Part shown: piece by piece, positions 27,234 through 36,435 of the stretch
Numbering within the stretch: position 1 is the first letter of the stretch
Layout of the letters: each line of letters starts with the position of its first letter
DNA from: Pedobacter frigiditerrae
GTDB lineage: Bacteria > Bacteroidota > Bacteroidia > Sphingobacteriales > Sphingobacteriaceae
Reading direction: 5' to 3'
DNA: 64,000 nt
Assembly: GCF_032678705.1 (NCBI RefSeq)
Contig: NZ_JAVTSS010000001.1
Span: 1,302,001-1,366,000, forward strand
Position numbers and translations under genes: made by a program
Notes under the pieces: generated by a model
The model's database searches: none
Seen by the model: only the letters and a program-made list of their open reading frames with translations
Told to the model about the DNA's origin: nothing

Positions 27234-27854
27234 ATGAAATGGTTTTTCTTTCTAGCTTGTTTCGTAATTAGTGGTGCCACCTTAGCTCAGGTAAGACCTA
27301 TTTATTTTATCAATGATAAAATTACTACAGATTCTACAAAAGCAACATCTTATGCCATCTATGGTAAATTAAGTACAGAAGAGTTATGGACAATAAAACG
27401 CTTTGATCTGTATAACGATTTAATCATGACTGGCACTTATAAGGATGTAGATTTGAAAACTCCTCATGGCAAATTCACTTATTATGGGGATGTAGATATG
27501 TTTAATAATCAATTTGATACTTTTTACTACTTTAAAGATAGGTATAGATTTACAAGTCAAATAGGTAATTTTATTGACGGTAAAAAAACTGGAGTGTGGT
27601 TGTCTTTTTATCCCGATGGGAAAGTGTTAACTTCAGAAATTTTTGTAGAAAATATGTTAAATGGACTCTATTCTAGCTACGATAGAAAAGGGAAAATGAT
27701 AAGTACAGGGAATTATGTTAACGGAAAAATGGATGGTGAATGGCTTTTGTATGGTGGTCTTCAAAAAGATATTTACGAAATGGGTATTTTAAAATCTAGT
27801 GTTAAGGATAAAAAATTATTGAGAAGAGAATATGGCTCACCTGCTTTTAATTAA
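27234..27854 (+). CDS. Exported YwqK/MORN-like repeat protein (paralogue 1)
   Basis: 206 residues with a signal peptide (about 1-18, ATLAQ). The C-terminal half has the repeating pattern G(x)nG.W..YypdGk..s, for example GKKTGVWLSFYPDGKVLTSE, then NGLYSSYDRKGKMISTG and GKMDGEWLLYG, as in MORN/YwqK repeats. YwqK is named as an antitoxin in Bacillus, but the exported Bacteroidota members have no known toxin partner, so I claim only the fold. It starts 9 bp after the carboxylase gene, and the next gene is a paralogue sharing the block KATSYAIYGKLS. Confidence 0.8.
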   Translation: MKWFFFLACFVISGATLAQVRPIYFINDKITTDSTKATSYAIYGKLSTEELWTIKRFDLYNDLIMTGTYKDVDLKTPHGKFTYYGDVDMFNNQFDTFYYFKDRYRFTSQIGNFIDGKKTGVWLSFYPDGKVLTSEIFVENMLNGLYSSYDRKGKMISTGNYVNGKMDGEWLLYGGLQKDIYEMGILKSSVKDKKLLRREYGSPAFN

Positions 27855-27869
27855 TACGTTTAAGTTTAA

Positions 27870-28487
27870 ATGAAAAAAATATTATTACTTCTATTTTTAA
27901 TCACAGGTTTCATTAAGGTAAATGCACAAATTAAACCTGTATATTTTTATGGAGATAAAGTTACATCGAATAAAAATAAAGCAACATCCTATGCTATTTA
28001 TGGTAAGCTGAGCGACCAAGATATTTGGATGTTCAAAAGGTATGATCTTAATGATAATTTATTACAAACAGGTTCATATAATGATGAAATGTTAACTATC
28101 CCTCATGGGAAATTTATTTTTTATACTGGTGTTGTAGATTATAATAATATCAATAGAACAAGATATGATTTAAAAGGCAAGGCTAGATTTAAGAGCCAAG
28201 AAGGTGACTTTGTGAACGGCAAAGAAGAGGGCAACTGGTTTACTTATTATCCAGATGGGAATGTTTCTAGCTATATGGAATTTAAAGGTGGCTTAGCCAA
28301 TGGTGCTTATAAAGAGTACGATAAATACGGTGATGTTACACTTTCTGGAAATTTCCTAAATAATGAAAAACACGGGGAGTGGATATCAGAGAATAGAACC
28401 CGAATAGATACTTTTGAAAATGGTGTTCGGAAATCAACCAGATATGTTAAAAAAACAAAAAAAGTAAAAGGCGAGGTGAAAAATTAA
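27870..28487 (+). CDS. Exported YwqK/MORN-like repeat protein (paralogue 2)
   Basis: 205 residues with a signal peptide (about 1-19, KVNAQ). It is colinear with the preceding gene: KATSYAIYGKLS near residue 35, GDFVNGKEEGNWFTYYPDGN near 110, then NGAYKEYDKYGDVTLSGNFL and KHGEWISENR. The tail is very basic (KKTKKVKGEVKN), unlike paralogue 1. It lies 15 bp after paralogue 1 and 1 bp before the M19 dipeptidase, so the three are likely co-transcribed. Function is unknown; an envelope role is inferred from the signal peptide. Confidence 0.8.
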   Translation: MKKILLLLFLITGFIKVNAQIKPVYFYGDKVTSNKNKATSYAIYGKLSDQDIWMFKRYDLNDNLLQTGSYNDEMLTIPHGKFIFYTGVVDYNNINRTRYDLKGKARFKSQEGDFVNGKEEGNWFTYYPDGNVSSYMEFKGGLANGAYKEYDKYGDVTLSGNFLNNEKHGEWISENRTRIDTFENGVRKSTRYVKKTKKVKGEVKN

Positions 28488-28488
28488 T

Positions 28489-29649
28489 ATGAAGTATTTA
28501 TTTAGTGTTATTGCCTCTTTATTTAGTCTTTTTAGTTTTGCTCAAAGTCCACAAGCAATTCACCAACAAGCCATTGTTGTAGATACACATGGTGATATTT
28601 TGTTCAATCAAATTAAATCTGGTATCGATATTGGTAAACTCCAAAAAACAGGAAACTTCGATTTGGTAAGGGCAAAACAAGGTGGTTTGGATGTTCAGGT
28701 TTTTTCTATTTGGTGTGATGAAAGTGGTGGTTATGCCTTGGCCAATCAAGAAATCGATTCTTTATATAGTTTAATCAAAAGATATCCTGATAGGATAACA
28801 TTGGTTAAGAATGCTGCAGAATTAGAAAAAGCTGTTGCGGCTAAGAAGCTTGCGGCAATGATTGGTGTAGAAGGCGGGCACATGATTGAGAACAGCTTGG
28901 AAAACTTAGAAATGCTTGCCAAAAGAGGAATGATTTATATGACCCTAACTTGGAACAATAGTACCTCATGGGCAAGTTCTGCAGCAGAAGAGACCTCAAA
29001 AAAAGTAAAGCCAGAAAACGCAGGATTAAATGAGTTGGGCAGACAAATTATTCGTAAAATGAACGATTTAGGTGTAATGGTAGATTTGTCTCACGTTGGC
29101 GTAAAAACATTTTTTGATGCCATTGCGATCACTAAAAAACCTGTATTGGTATCACACAGTTGTGTATATGCTTTAAATCCGGTACCTAGAAATTTAAATG
29201 ACGAACAAATTAAGGCCGTCGGTAAAAATGGTGGTGTGATCTCGCTTAACTTTTATGCTGGCTTTTTAGATTCGACATATAACGCTAAGCAAAAAATATT
29301 CTTCGCAAAATATGATGCAGAACTAAAAATATTATCGGCAAAGTATGGTAGGAGCAATGCCATTGATACCTTAATTTCTCTCCATCAAGCAGACGCTGAT
29401 GCCACGCGACCATCTATTGAAAAGCTAATAGACCATATAGATTATATCGTAAAATTAATTGGTGTAGATCATGTTGGTTTAGGTGCCGACTTTGATGGGG
29501 CAGAAGCATTTCCGTTAGGTATCAAAAGCATCGCTGATTATCCAAAAATCACAGCCGCCTTAGTTAAAAGAGGTTACAAAGCCACCGAAATTACTAAAAT
29601 ATTGGGAGGGAATTTTGTTAGGGTTTTGAAGGCGAATAAAGGAAGTTGA
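28489..29649 (+). CDS. Membrane dipeptidase, peptidase family M19 (renal dipeptidase type)
   Basis: Zinc dipeptidase of the amidohydrolase fold. Signal peptide about 1-18 (LFSFAQS). Metal ligands His34 and Asp36 are in VVDTHGDILF; the bridging Glu is in MIGVEGGHMIEN (near residue 126), with later His residues in VDLSHVG and VLVSHSC. The C-terminal motif VDHVGLGADFDGAEAFP is typical of M19. At 386 residues it is normal. The substrate may be dipeptides, including D-Ala or Gly-Pro types, in the periplasm. It starts two bases after the previous stop. Confidence 0.93.
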   Translation: MKYLFSVIASLFSLFSFAQSPQAIHQQAIVVDTHGDILFNQIKSGIDIGKLQKTGNFDLVRAKQGGLDVQVFSIWCDESGGYALANQEIDSLYSLIKRYPDRITLVKNAAELEKAVAAKKLAAMIGVEGGHMIENSLENLEMLAKRGMIYMTLTWNNSTSWASSAAEETSKKVKPENAGLNELGRQIIRKMNDLGVMVDLSHVGVKTFFDAIAITKKPVLVSHSCVYALNPVPRNLNDEQIKAVGKNGGVISLNFYAGFLDSTYNAKQKIFFAKYDAELKILSAKYGRSNAIDTLISLHQADADATRPSIEKLIDHIDYIVKLIGVDHVGLGADFDGAEAFPLGIKSIADYPKITAALVKRGYKATEITKILGGNFVRVLKANKGS

Positions 29650-29800
29650 GAATTGTTATATTGTTTGATTGCTGAATTGTTGTAAACTACCAACTGAAAA
29701 CTGGAAGGTTAAGTGTTAAATTGTTATGTTGTAAACTGTATACTGAAAACTGCCCGCTGTTAACTGAATTATCTCCACAATTTCATCTTTCTCCACAAGC

Positions 29801-29832
29801 TTTGAGCTTTCGAACTTAAAAGATTAAATTTG
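29801..29832 (+). promoter_or_regulatory. Promoter of trxB
   Basis: TTTG at 29801-29804, a 20-bp spacer, then TAAATTTG at 29825-29832, a near-ideal Bacteroidota -33/-7 pair. The predicted start lies about 14 bases before the ATG at 29852. The preceding 29650-29800 is low-complexity repeat-like text (TTGTTTGATTGCTGAATTG and relatives). Confidence 0.8.
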
Positions 29833-29851
29833 TATCATTAATACAAATAAC

Positions 29852-30832
29852 ATGTCGCAAGAACAAGAAATAGAACACGTAAAATGTTTAATTATAGGGT
29901 CTGGTCCCGCAGGTTATACGGCTGCAATTTATGCTGCTCGTGCCGATTTAAAACCAGTAATGTACACAGGTATGGAAATGGGCGGTCAGTTAACTCAAAC
30001 TACCGATGTAGATAATTTTCCTGGTTATCCAGATGGTATCATGGGGCCAGAAATGATGGAAGATTTTAGGAAACAAGCAGAGCGATTTGGAACTCAAATT
30101 CGTTTCGGTTATGTAAGTTCTGTAGATTTTTCTTCTTTCCCTCGTAAAGTAGTGGTTGATGAAATTAAAACCATCACTGCTGACACCGTTATCATCGCCA
30201 CTGGCGCAACTGCAAAATGGTTAGGCTTAGAAAGTGAGCAAAAATACAATGGCTTTGGCGTTTCTGCTTGTGCTGTTTGTGATGGTTTCTTCTTTAAAGG
30301 TCAAGATGTGGCCATTGTTGGTGCAGGAGATACAGCTGCAGAAGAAGCAACCTACTTGGCTAAACTTTGTAAAAAGGTATACATGTTGGTACGTAGAGAT
30401 GAATTCCGTGCTTCAAAAGCAATGGTTCATCGCGTATTAAACACACCAAACATTGAAGTTATTTATGACACACAGGCAACTGAGGTTATTGGTAATGGGA
30501 AAAATGTTACTGGTATTAAAATTTTAAACGTTAAAACTGAAGAAACCAAAGTTTTAGATGTGGAGGGTTTCTTTGTGGCTATTGGTCATAAACCAAATAC
30601 CGATATTTTTAAAGGCTGGTTAGACATGGATGAAACGGGTTATCTAACTACTATACCTGGTACATCAAAAACTAACTTAGAAGGGGTGTTTGCTTGTGGC
30701 GATGTACAAGACCATTATTACCGTCAGGCGGTTACTGCCGCTGGTTCTGGTTGTATGGCTGCTTTAGATGCAGAACGTTACTTGGCAGCCAAAGGCGATG
30801 CTGTTAATGTGTTGGCATCAACTTATCCTTAA
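29852..30832 (+). CDS. trxB: Thioredoxin-disulfide reductase
   Basis: FAD enzyme that reduces thioredoxin with NADPH in the cytoplasm. FAD motif GSGPAGYTAAIYAARADLKP near 17, redox pair Cys140-Cys143 in SACAVCDG, NADPH motif GAGDTAAEEATYL near 157, and the second FAD motif GVFACGDVQDHYYRQAVTAAG near 280. At 326 residues it is the low-molecular-weight type. It stands alone with its own promoter (29801) and is ended by the strong terminator at 30871. Confidence 0.97.
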   Translation: MSQEQEIEHVKCLIIGSGPAGYTAAIYAARADLKPVMYTGMEMGGQLTQTTDVDNFPGYPDGIMGPEMMEDFRKQAERFGTQIRFGYVSSVDFSSFPRKVVVDEIKTITADTVIIATGATAKWLGLESEQKYNGFGVSACAVCDGFFFKGQDVAIVGAGDTAAEEATYLAKLCKKVYMLVRRDEFRASKAMVHRVLNTPNIEVIYDTQATEVIGNGKNVTGIKILNVKTEETKVLDVEGFFVAIGHKPNTDIFKGWLDMDETGYLTTIPGTSKTNLEGVFACGDVQDHYYRQAVTAAGSGCMAALDAERYLAAKGDAVNVLASTYP

Positions 30833-30870
30833 TTGTTAAATGGCTGTTAAGCCACTAGCTACGGAATATT

Positions 30871-30904
30871 AAAAAAGCTTCCTGATTTTCAGGAAGCTTT
30901 TTTA
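30871..30904. terminator. Bidirectional intrinsic terminator between converging genes
   Basis: AAAAAAGCTTCCTG / CAGGAAGCTTTTTT with a short ATTTT loop. It ends trxB on the plus strand and overlaps the stop of the OLD-like gene (30902) on the minus strand, so it serves both. Confidence 0.9.
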
Positions 30905-32740
30905 TTTAAGATTAGTATTATTATTTAATGATAGAGCTAGGAAATTTAACAATGTATTGAAGTTGTTTCTTGTTTCTTGTGAAAAATCAAATTCTGTTTT
31001 TTTTATTAAACACTCCTGTATTGCCCTATTAAAATGAGTTTTGTTAAACTCGGTCGTGTCTGGATATATAAGTGTTTGAAAAGCTAACAACTCTTCTTGT
31101 CTAAATATTTTTTCTAAAGCTATTTTTTTCCAATTTGCATCGATATTTTCGAGTGTAAAAATACGCCCCTCTACAGATATCCCGAAACTGTCTACATACC
31201 TTTTGAGTTGGTTATGACCTTCTTTGTCAGAATCCAATAGAACAAGGAATTCCTTACCCCATCCTAAATATAAGCTTATCAAGGTGTCCATATTACTTGA
31301 ACTCGTACTTGGAGCCATATTTAAATCCAAATCAAGTTTTAGAATGACATCCTTAAAATATTTAAGAGTATAATAATCATTTTTACCTTCCAAAAAAACA
31401 CAATTAGGCACGTTTTCTAAATTACTTGGTGTATAATCTAAAACATCCAAAATCGGCTGAAAGTAAGCTGTATTGTGAGGATGTGCAGCAGCAAATTCTC
31501 TGTATGGTTGAATAATAATGTTTGTTTTTCTAATATCGTATTCTTCGGGTCTTTCAAGACGAAGGCCCTCGTTTTTTACAACATAAGTACTTTCGAGCCA
31601 AATCGGATTTATAAGATGATGGCTATGAGTTGTGTAGATAATTTTACCATTACCTATAAGGTTTTCGAAACTTTTTAGAAGTTGTTGTTGTGCTGACGAG
31701 TGTAAATTAGATGCAGGCTCATCAAATAAGAATATAATGCCACTTGGCGAGTCCTTTCTAAACGGCCTAAATTGAGTAAACAAGAGGAAAACAAAAAACC
31801 ATCTAAAACCTAAAGACCTATTGTTTATTTGATAAATTCCATCGTTTGCCTCAATGGTGAATTCTAAATATGTTAAATTGTTTTCATTCGTATCATAGTC
31901 AATTTTCACTCTGGTATCCAGAATTTTTCTTTTAAAAATAATGTTCCAAGCTTCAAAAACAACCTCGGTAATTTTTTTCTCCATTAGTTGATTCAAACGT
32001 TGTAGGCTTTTTTTGTCTACTTTGTTTTCACTTTTGATTCTATCAATTAAATGCGTTTGAATTGTAGTGCCATTTTCTAAAGAATTTAAAATATCTTGTA
32101 TAAGGTCAAAATAGAAAGCCTCTTTTGGTGAAGGTTTTTCGGATGCTTCTAACAAAATTTGGTTCGGAAAATCAAATAGAAAATTAGGAAAATAGAGAAT
32201 ATTTGGCAATAAGTCTAAACAGATTTTTGCTAAATCTAGATTTATTTCATTTTTGTATTTATCACCGAGTGGAATGTATTTTGCTGGGTTTCTCTTTGTA
32301 CATGCACTGAATCCACTCCATCTCATAAAAGATTTTTCGTATTTAGAATTTTTATACTCAAAATTTTTTATGAAGGTCACCGTCTGTCTAGGTTGTACTT
32401 GTTTTAATTCTGTATTTTTTTTTAAGTGGTTATTAATGATAGCCAAATCTTCTTTTTCAAGTTTCAGGGTGACTTCAATTTTTATTAAGCCGTTAAAATT
32501 GTCTCTTTTGCTGATAGGAATCAATTCCTCATAATCTGTAACAGAAGATCCAGGTAAATCCAGTGCATTCAAATCTTTTTCCCCAGAACTAAATAAGTTC
32601 ATTGCCTCAAGTATTGTCGTTTTACCACTTTCATTCAAGCCAACAAGTGTGTAAATATTGGCATCAGGGGATTTATCTAAGTTAAAAGTGATATCTTCAA
32701 TACCCTTAAAGTTTTGGATTCTAAACTGTTGATACTTCAT
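30902..32740 (-). CDS. OLD-family ATP-dependent nuclease (ABC-type ATPase plus TOPRIM)
   Basis: Probable overcoming-lysogenization-defect nuclease. It begins with the SMC/RecF-like FRIQNFKGIEDITFNL. Walker A is GLNESGKT at 34-41; the signature-like SLGFRW and Walker B with the H-loop lie at FLFDEPASNLHS near 335-350. A TOPRIM nuclease domain starts near 448, with Glu451 in FLEGKND and Asp503/Asp505 in LLDSDKEG. The 612-residue length fits single-gene OLD proteins. No helicase (GajB), reverse transcriptase or methylase is next to it, so it is not a Gabija locus as such. Anti-phage defence is the likely role (inference from the family); DNA repair remains possible. Confidence 0.85.
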   Translation of the reverse strand: MKYQQFRIQNFKGIEDITFNLDKSPDANIYTLVGLNESGKTTILEAMNLFSSGEKDLNALDLPGSSVTDYEELIPISKRDNFNGLIKIEVTLKLEKEDLAIINNHLKKNTELKQVQPRQTVTFIKNFEYKNSKYEKSFMRWSGFSACTKRNPAKYIPLGDKYKNEINLDLAKICLDLLPNILYFPNFLFDFPNQILLEASEKPSPKEAFYFDLIQDILNSLENGTTIQTHLIDRIKSENKVDKKSLQRLNQLMEKKITEVVFEAWNIIFKRKILDTRVKIDYDTNENNLTYLEFTIEANDGIYQINNRSLGFRWFFVFLLFTQFRPFRKDSPSGIIFLFDEPASNLHSSAQQQLLKSFENLIGNGKIIYTTHSHHLINPIWLESTYVVKNEGLRLERPEEYDIRKTNIIIQPYREFAAAHPHNTAYFQPILDVLDYTPSNLENVPNCVFLEGKNDYYTLKYFKDVILKLDLDLNMAPSTSSSNMDTLISLYLGWGKEFLVLLDSDKEGHNQLKRYVDSFGISVEGRIFTLENIDANWKKIALEKIFRQEELLAFQTLIYPDTTEFNKTHFNRAIQECLIKKTEFDFSQETRNNFNTLLNFLALSLNNNTNLK

Positions 32741-32975
32741 TCTGTGAGGTTAATTTGGTCTAATACTGTTGTAAAATAAGAATAATATAATCAAATTAGG
32801 TTACTCGTCTATATACTTAAAATATTTATATGATTTTTTGTTCTAAATCTTAAATTAAAGTTTAATTTATGTATTGCTTTTTAGAAATACCCTCACTAAA
32901 TATTTAAAACCTTCCTTCCCTTTATCTCTTCTAAATTTTATATCTTGGGCTACCAAATATTAAAAAACACACACC

Positions 32976-34880
32976 ATGAAAAGATCCCTATTATTTTTCT
33001 TGGCAAGTCTTCTTGCTTTTCAAACCTTTGCGCAAACAGATGCGAACCTTGGAATTATTCCTGTTCCAGTTTCCATTAAAAAAAACAGTGGAACATTTGC
33101 TTTAGATAAAACTGTTGTATTAGTTAGCAAAGAAGCCGCCAACGCTAAAACTGCAGATTTATTAAATGCATTTATAGTAACTAAAGGAGGTTTCGCTTTA
33201 AGAGAAGCAAAAACATTAACAGCTGGTCAAAAAGCTATTGTTTTAACATCGGCAGGTGCTGTTCAATTGCCAAAGGAAGGTTATACAATTACAATCACAG
33301 CTAACCAAATCAAAGTGGTTGGTACAGAAGTAGGCTTGTTTTACGCAGTGCAATCTTTAATGCAATTAATGCCTGAGAAAAAACAAGATAAAATTAATAT
33401 TCAAGCAGTAGAGATAAATGATTATCCGCGTTTTAAATATCGTGGTTTACACCTTGATGTCGCTCGTCATTTTTTTCCTGTTTCTTTTGTTAAAAAATAC
33501 ATCGACCTCATGTCTCAGTATAAATTAAATAATTTTCATTGGCATTTAACAGAGGACCAGGGTTGGAGAATTGAGATTAAAAAATATCCTAAGTTGGTTA
33601 GCGTAGGTAGTACAAGAAATGGAACTATTGCAGGTAATTATCCAGGTACAGGTGGTAATGACAATGAAGTGCATAAAGGTTATTATACCCAAGAAGAAGT
33701 TAAGGAAGTGGTGGCTTATGCCGCTTCTAAATACATTAACGTGGTGCCAGAAATAGAAATGCCTGGTCACGCTGGTGCGGCAATTGCGGCCTATCCAGAA
33801 TTAAGTTGTTTCCCTGATAGAGATACATTTATTAGTGATAAAACTCCTTGGAATGGCGATAGGAAAGGAAAACAAGTTCAACAAACTTGGGGTGTTTTTG
33901 ACGATGTTTTTGTGCCGACTGAAAATACCTTCAAGTTTTTAGAAAATGTGTTGGATGAGGTTATTGCCTTGTTTCCATCAAAATACATCCACATTGGTGG
34001 AGATGAATGCCCTAAAGAATATTGGAAACAATCGCCATTCTGTCAGCAATTTATTAAAGACAATAACCTGAAAGACGAACACGGTTTGCAAAGTTATTTT
34101 ATCCAAAGAATGGAGAAATACATTAATTCAAAAGGGAGGTCTATTATTGGTTGGGATGAAATTTTAGAAGGAGGTTTAGCGCCAAATGCAACCGTAATGT
34201 CTTGGAGAGGAGAAGCAGGTGGTATTGAGGCTGCTAAACAAAATCACGATGTAATCATGACGCCTGGTTCTGCAGGTTTATATTTTGATCATAAACAATC
34301 TACTTCAACTGATGAGCCTTTAACCATCGGTGGTTTGTCTAATTTTACTAAGGTTTATGGTTATGATCCAGTTCCGAAAGAATTAAATTCAGATCAACGT
34401 AAATATGTAATTGGGGTGCAAGCTAATATTTGGACAGAATATATGGAAACACCTGCTAAGGTAGAATACATGCTTTTGCCTAGGTTGTTTTCTTTGTCCG
34501 AAATAGCATGGAGCCCTGTAGAAAGAAAAGATATCAAAAACTTCACGGAAGAACGTTTGCCATTACATTTAGCGAAGCTGGATAAAACCAATACCAATTA
34601 TTGGGTGCCAACGCCAATTGGTCAGACAGAAAAGGTAATCAACGGAGAAAATATAACAGTTGAACTAAAATCTCCAATTCCTGGTGCTAAGATCTTTTAC
34701 ACGTTAGACAATTATCGTCCATCAGAAAATGCAACTGAATATAAAAACGCCATAAAAGTGATGGTGCTACAAGGACAAAAGAAAGTGCTTAAAACCATTG
34801 TGATCATGCCAAGTGGAAGAAGGAGTGTGGTTACAGAAACAATTTTAAATAATGGAGCTGCCGATGTTAAAACGAAATAA
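32976..34880 (+). CDS. GH20 beta-N-acetylhexosaminidase with C-terminal chitobiase-like domain
   Basis: Exo-hexosaminidase. Signal peptide about 1-19 (FQTFAQ). GH20b domain about 25-145, then the catalytic barrel (KYRGLHLDVARHFFPVSFVK, NNFHWHLTEDQGWRIEIKKY). The catalytic pair is Asp343-Glu344 in HIGGDECPKEYW. The C-terminal 75 residues (IFYTLDNYRPSENATEY) match the beta-sandwich seen after GH20 in chitobiases. At 634 residues it is about 100 longer than the PUL copy at 6705 and only moderately similar to it, so it is a separate lineage. It stands alone between a nuclease and a lipoprotein and may serve chitooligosaccharide or cell-wall turnover. Confidence 0.94.
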   Translation: MKRSLLFFLASLLAFQTFAQTDANLGIIPVPVSIKKNSGTFALDKTVVLVSKEAANAKTADLLNAFIVTKGGFALREAKTLTAGQKAIVLTSAGAVQLPKEGYTITITANQIKVVGTEVGLFYAVQSLMQLMPEKKQDKINIQAVEINDYPRFKYRGLHLDVARHFFPVSFVKKYIDLMSQYKLNNFHWHLTEDQGWRIEIKKYPKLVSVGSTRNGTIAGNYPGTGGNDNEVHKGYYTQEEVKEVVAYAASKYINVVPEIEMPGHAGAAIAAYPELSCFPDRDTFISDKTPWNGDRKGKQVQQTWGVFDDVFVPTENTFKFLENVLDEVIALFPSKYIHIGGDECPKEYWKQSPFCQQFIKDNNLKDEHGLQSYFIQRMEKYINSKGRSIIGWDEILEGGLAPNATVMSWRGEAGGIEAAKQNHDVIMTPGSAGLYFDHKQSTSTDEPLTIGGLSNFTKVYGYDPVPKELNSDQRKYVIGVQANIWTEYMETPAKVEYMLLPRLFSLSEIAWSPVERKDIKNFTEERLPLHLAKLDKTNTNYWVPTPIGQTEKVINGENITVELKSPIPGAKIFYTLDNYRPSENATEYKNAIKVMVLQGQKKVLKTIVIMPSGRRSVVTETILNNGAADVKTK

Positions 34881-35007
34881 TTTTCGTGGATATGATAATT
34901 CAAAAGATAAATTCGTAACAAAAACTAAACATTTAGAAATGAATAGAAATTAAGTTTAACTTAACGATTGCAAATTCTTAATGTTTAAAAAATAAAATCA
35001 TCATAAA

Positions 35008-35625
35008 ATGAAATTAATTAAAGCTATTAAATTAGGATGTTGTGCCTTAGCCAGTGTTTTATGCATAGCTGCTTGTACAAGTGACGACAAGGCATTGGCT
35101 CCTGCACCAGCAACCAAAGGCGATACTAAAGAGCCAAATCCATTTCCGTTTTATAAAAACATAGAAATTAAGCCTGGTTTTAATTTTGAAGTGCTAAGTT
35201 GGGGAAAAGGAGTGGATAGCTTAGGTGGTTATTTATTGTTGATGTCTGATTCTGTAAAAAACAACTACAAATCGATCTCTGTTGAGCGAAAAGGCATTAT
35301 TGCTGATGCTTGGAACATGGATTTAGACAATGACGGAAATCCAGAGTTATATGTTCAATATGTGGTAAGGAAAAACGTAAACGACTTAAATGTTTTTGAA
35401 TACAGCAACGGAAGTTTTGATAAAATTAGTTTTCCAGGTTTAAAGGATAACCTTAAAAAAGGTTATGAAGGGAATGATAAATTTTTCGTTAAAAATGGCG
35501 ATCTGTTTCGTTCGGTTCCAGTGGTTAATGTAGATAGTGGTAAAACAACAACATTAATTAAAACCATTAAATATAGATTAAGCGGAAATAGTTTTTCTAC
35601 AAGTGATGTTAAACCAGGAGAATAA
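35008..35625 (+). CDS. Lipoprotein of unknown function with a DxDxDG loop
   Basis: 205 residues. The N-terminus has a lipobox, CIAAC, with the modified Cys near residue 23. The linker is Ala/Pro/Lys-rich (ALAPAPATKGDTKEPNP). The body holds an EF-hand-like MDLDNDGNPELYVQYVV segment near residue 109, which suggests calcium binding, with beta-rich surroundings. No family is recognised. It lies 127 bp after the GH20 gene with AT-rich sequence between; co-transcription is uncertain. Confidence 0.75.
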   Translation: MKLIKAIKLGCCALASVLCIAACTSDDKALAPAPATKGDTKEPNPFPFYKNIEIKPGFNFEVLSWGKGVDSLGGYLLLMSDSVKNNYKSISVERKGIIADAWNMDLDNDGNPELYVQYVVRKNVNDLNVFEYSNGSFDKISFPGLKDNLKKGYEGNDKFFVKNGDLFRSVPVVNVDSGKTTTLIKTIKYRLSGNSFSTSDVKPGE

Positions 35626-35699
35626 ACACCGTTTATATTCTAATTTGTAAAATATTTGCATTATTTCTATCGTTTATAATTTGATGGCGATTATATAGT

Positions 35700-35707
35700 T
35701 ACCTTTG
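35700..35707 (+). promoter_or_regulatory. Candidate -7 box upstream of the 106-residue gene
   Basis: TACCTTTG matches TAnnTTTG. A TTTG lies 16 bp upstream (35680-35683), which is shorter than the usual 19-21 bp spacing. It would give a leader of about 78 nt before the ATG at 35792. Confidence 0.4.
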
Positions 35708-35791
35708 ACGTTCTTATCGTATTGGGCTTACTCTTTGTGCTGACCATTTCCTTAGGTTAATTACAGGCATTTAGCCATTTAAAATTATATA

Positions 35792-36112
35792 ATGAAAACT
35801 AACAACATCGCCTTTATGGCAACCGAATATCTTTTCCATTTAAGCAATGCAAATGATGAAAATGGAATTATGCCGTCAGAAAATTGGAAATTAGAAAAGG
35901 TTTCACTTGAGCAGAAATTAGCTATTGAACATGATTATTACCCAACCGTAAGTGTAGAAGTAGACAAAAAAAGTATGGATGATTTTGCAGATGCAGTTTT
36001 AAGTCGCATTAATACTAAATATCCAAAAATTCATATCAAAGAACAAGTAATAGAATCTCAATTGGGAGCAGATCATTTTATAGCTTATAGTCCTAGCAGA
36101 GTGAGAAGATAG
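35792..36112 (+). CDS. Small cytoplasmic protein of unknown function
   Basis: 106 residues without signal peptide or membrane helix. Composition is balanced, with an acidic middle (VDKKSMDDFADAVLSRI) and a basic end (SPSRVRR). The early part reads MATEYLFHLSNANDENG, so an alternative start at Met9 is possible. It is followed by a terminator (36139), so it appears to be a monocistronic gene. I recognise no family and no neighbour that hints at a role. Confidence 0.65.
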   Translation: MKTNNIAFMATEYLFHLSNANDENGIMPSENWKLEKVSLEQKLAIEHDYYPTVSVEVDKKSMDDFADAVLSRINTKYPKIHIKEQVIESQLGADHFIAYSPSRVRR

Positions 36113-36138
36113 ATTACTGCTATAAAAACTTAATAGAT

Positions 36139-36177
36139 GCCCTTTGTTTTGATTATAAACAAGGGGTGTTTTGTTTA
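36139..36177 (+). terminator. Intrinsic terminator
   Basis: GCCCTTTGTTT pairs with AAACAAGGGG (one G-U pair) around a GATTAT loop, followed by TGTTTTGTTT. It stands 27 bp after the stop of the 106-residue gene. Confidence 0.65.
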
Positions 36178-36435
36178 TGGCTCATTTTTTTGTCGGATTT
36201 TCGCTTATTTAGTGCCTTTGTGCTTTTTTAAGGCTGAATTTCAGTTCAATTTTGAATTAAAATAGGCGTTTTTGTAATATTGACTGAACTCATGGTTGAT
36301 TTGTTGGTTGTTTGTTGATAAATTATTTATTCCTAATGGTTTTAAAATTAAAATATATCCTATATTTATTTTAAATTTAATTAGTAAATTGTTTTACTGT
36401 TAAAGGAAGAGTTAAAACTAACCGTATTTATAACC
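36178..36435. other. AT-rich upstream region of the anti-sigma/cupin gene
   Basis: No gene or clear repeat is seen. Long A/T runs occur from 36320 to 36400. AAAGGAAGAG at 36402-36411 resembles a ribosome binding site but lies about 25 bases before the TTG start at 36436, so its relevance is doubtful. No ATG occurs in frame between the in-frame stop at 36385 and 36436. Confidence 0.5.

Noticed and set aside
30902..32740. Gabija system
   Set aside because: The ATPase-TOPRIM gene is GajA-like in layout, but no UvrD-type GajB helicase is adjacent on either side.
35669..35758. Hydrophobic peptide frame (VLIVLGLLFVLTISLG then stop) before the gene at 35792
   Set aside because: No ATG, GTG or suitably placed TTG start precedes the hydrophobic stretch, and the TACCTTTG box inside it is better explained as a promoter.
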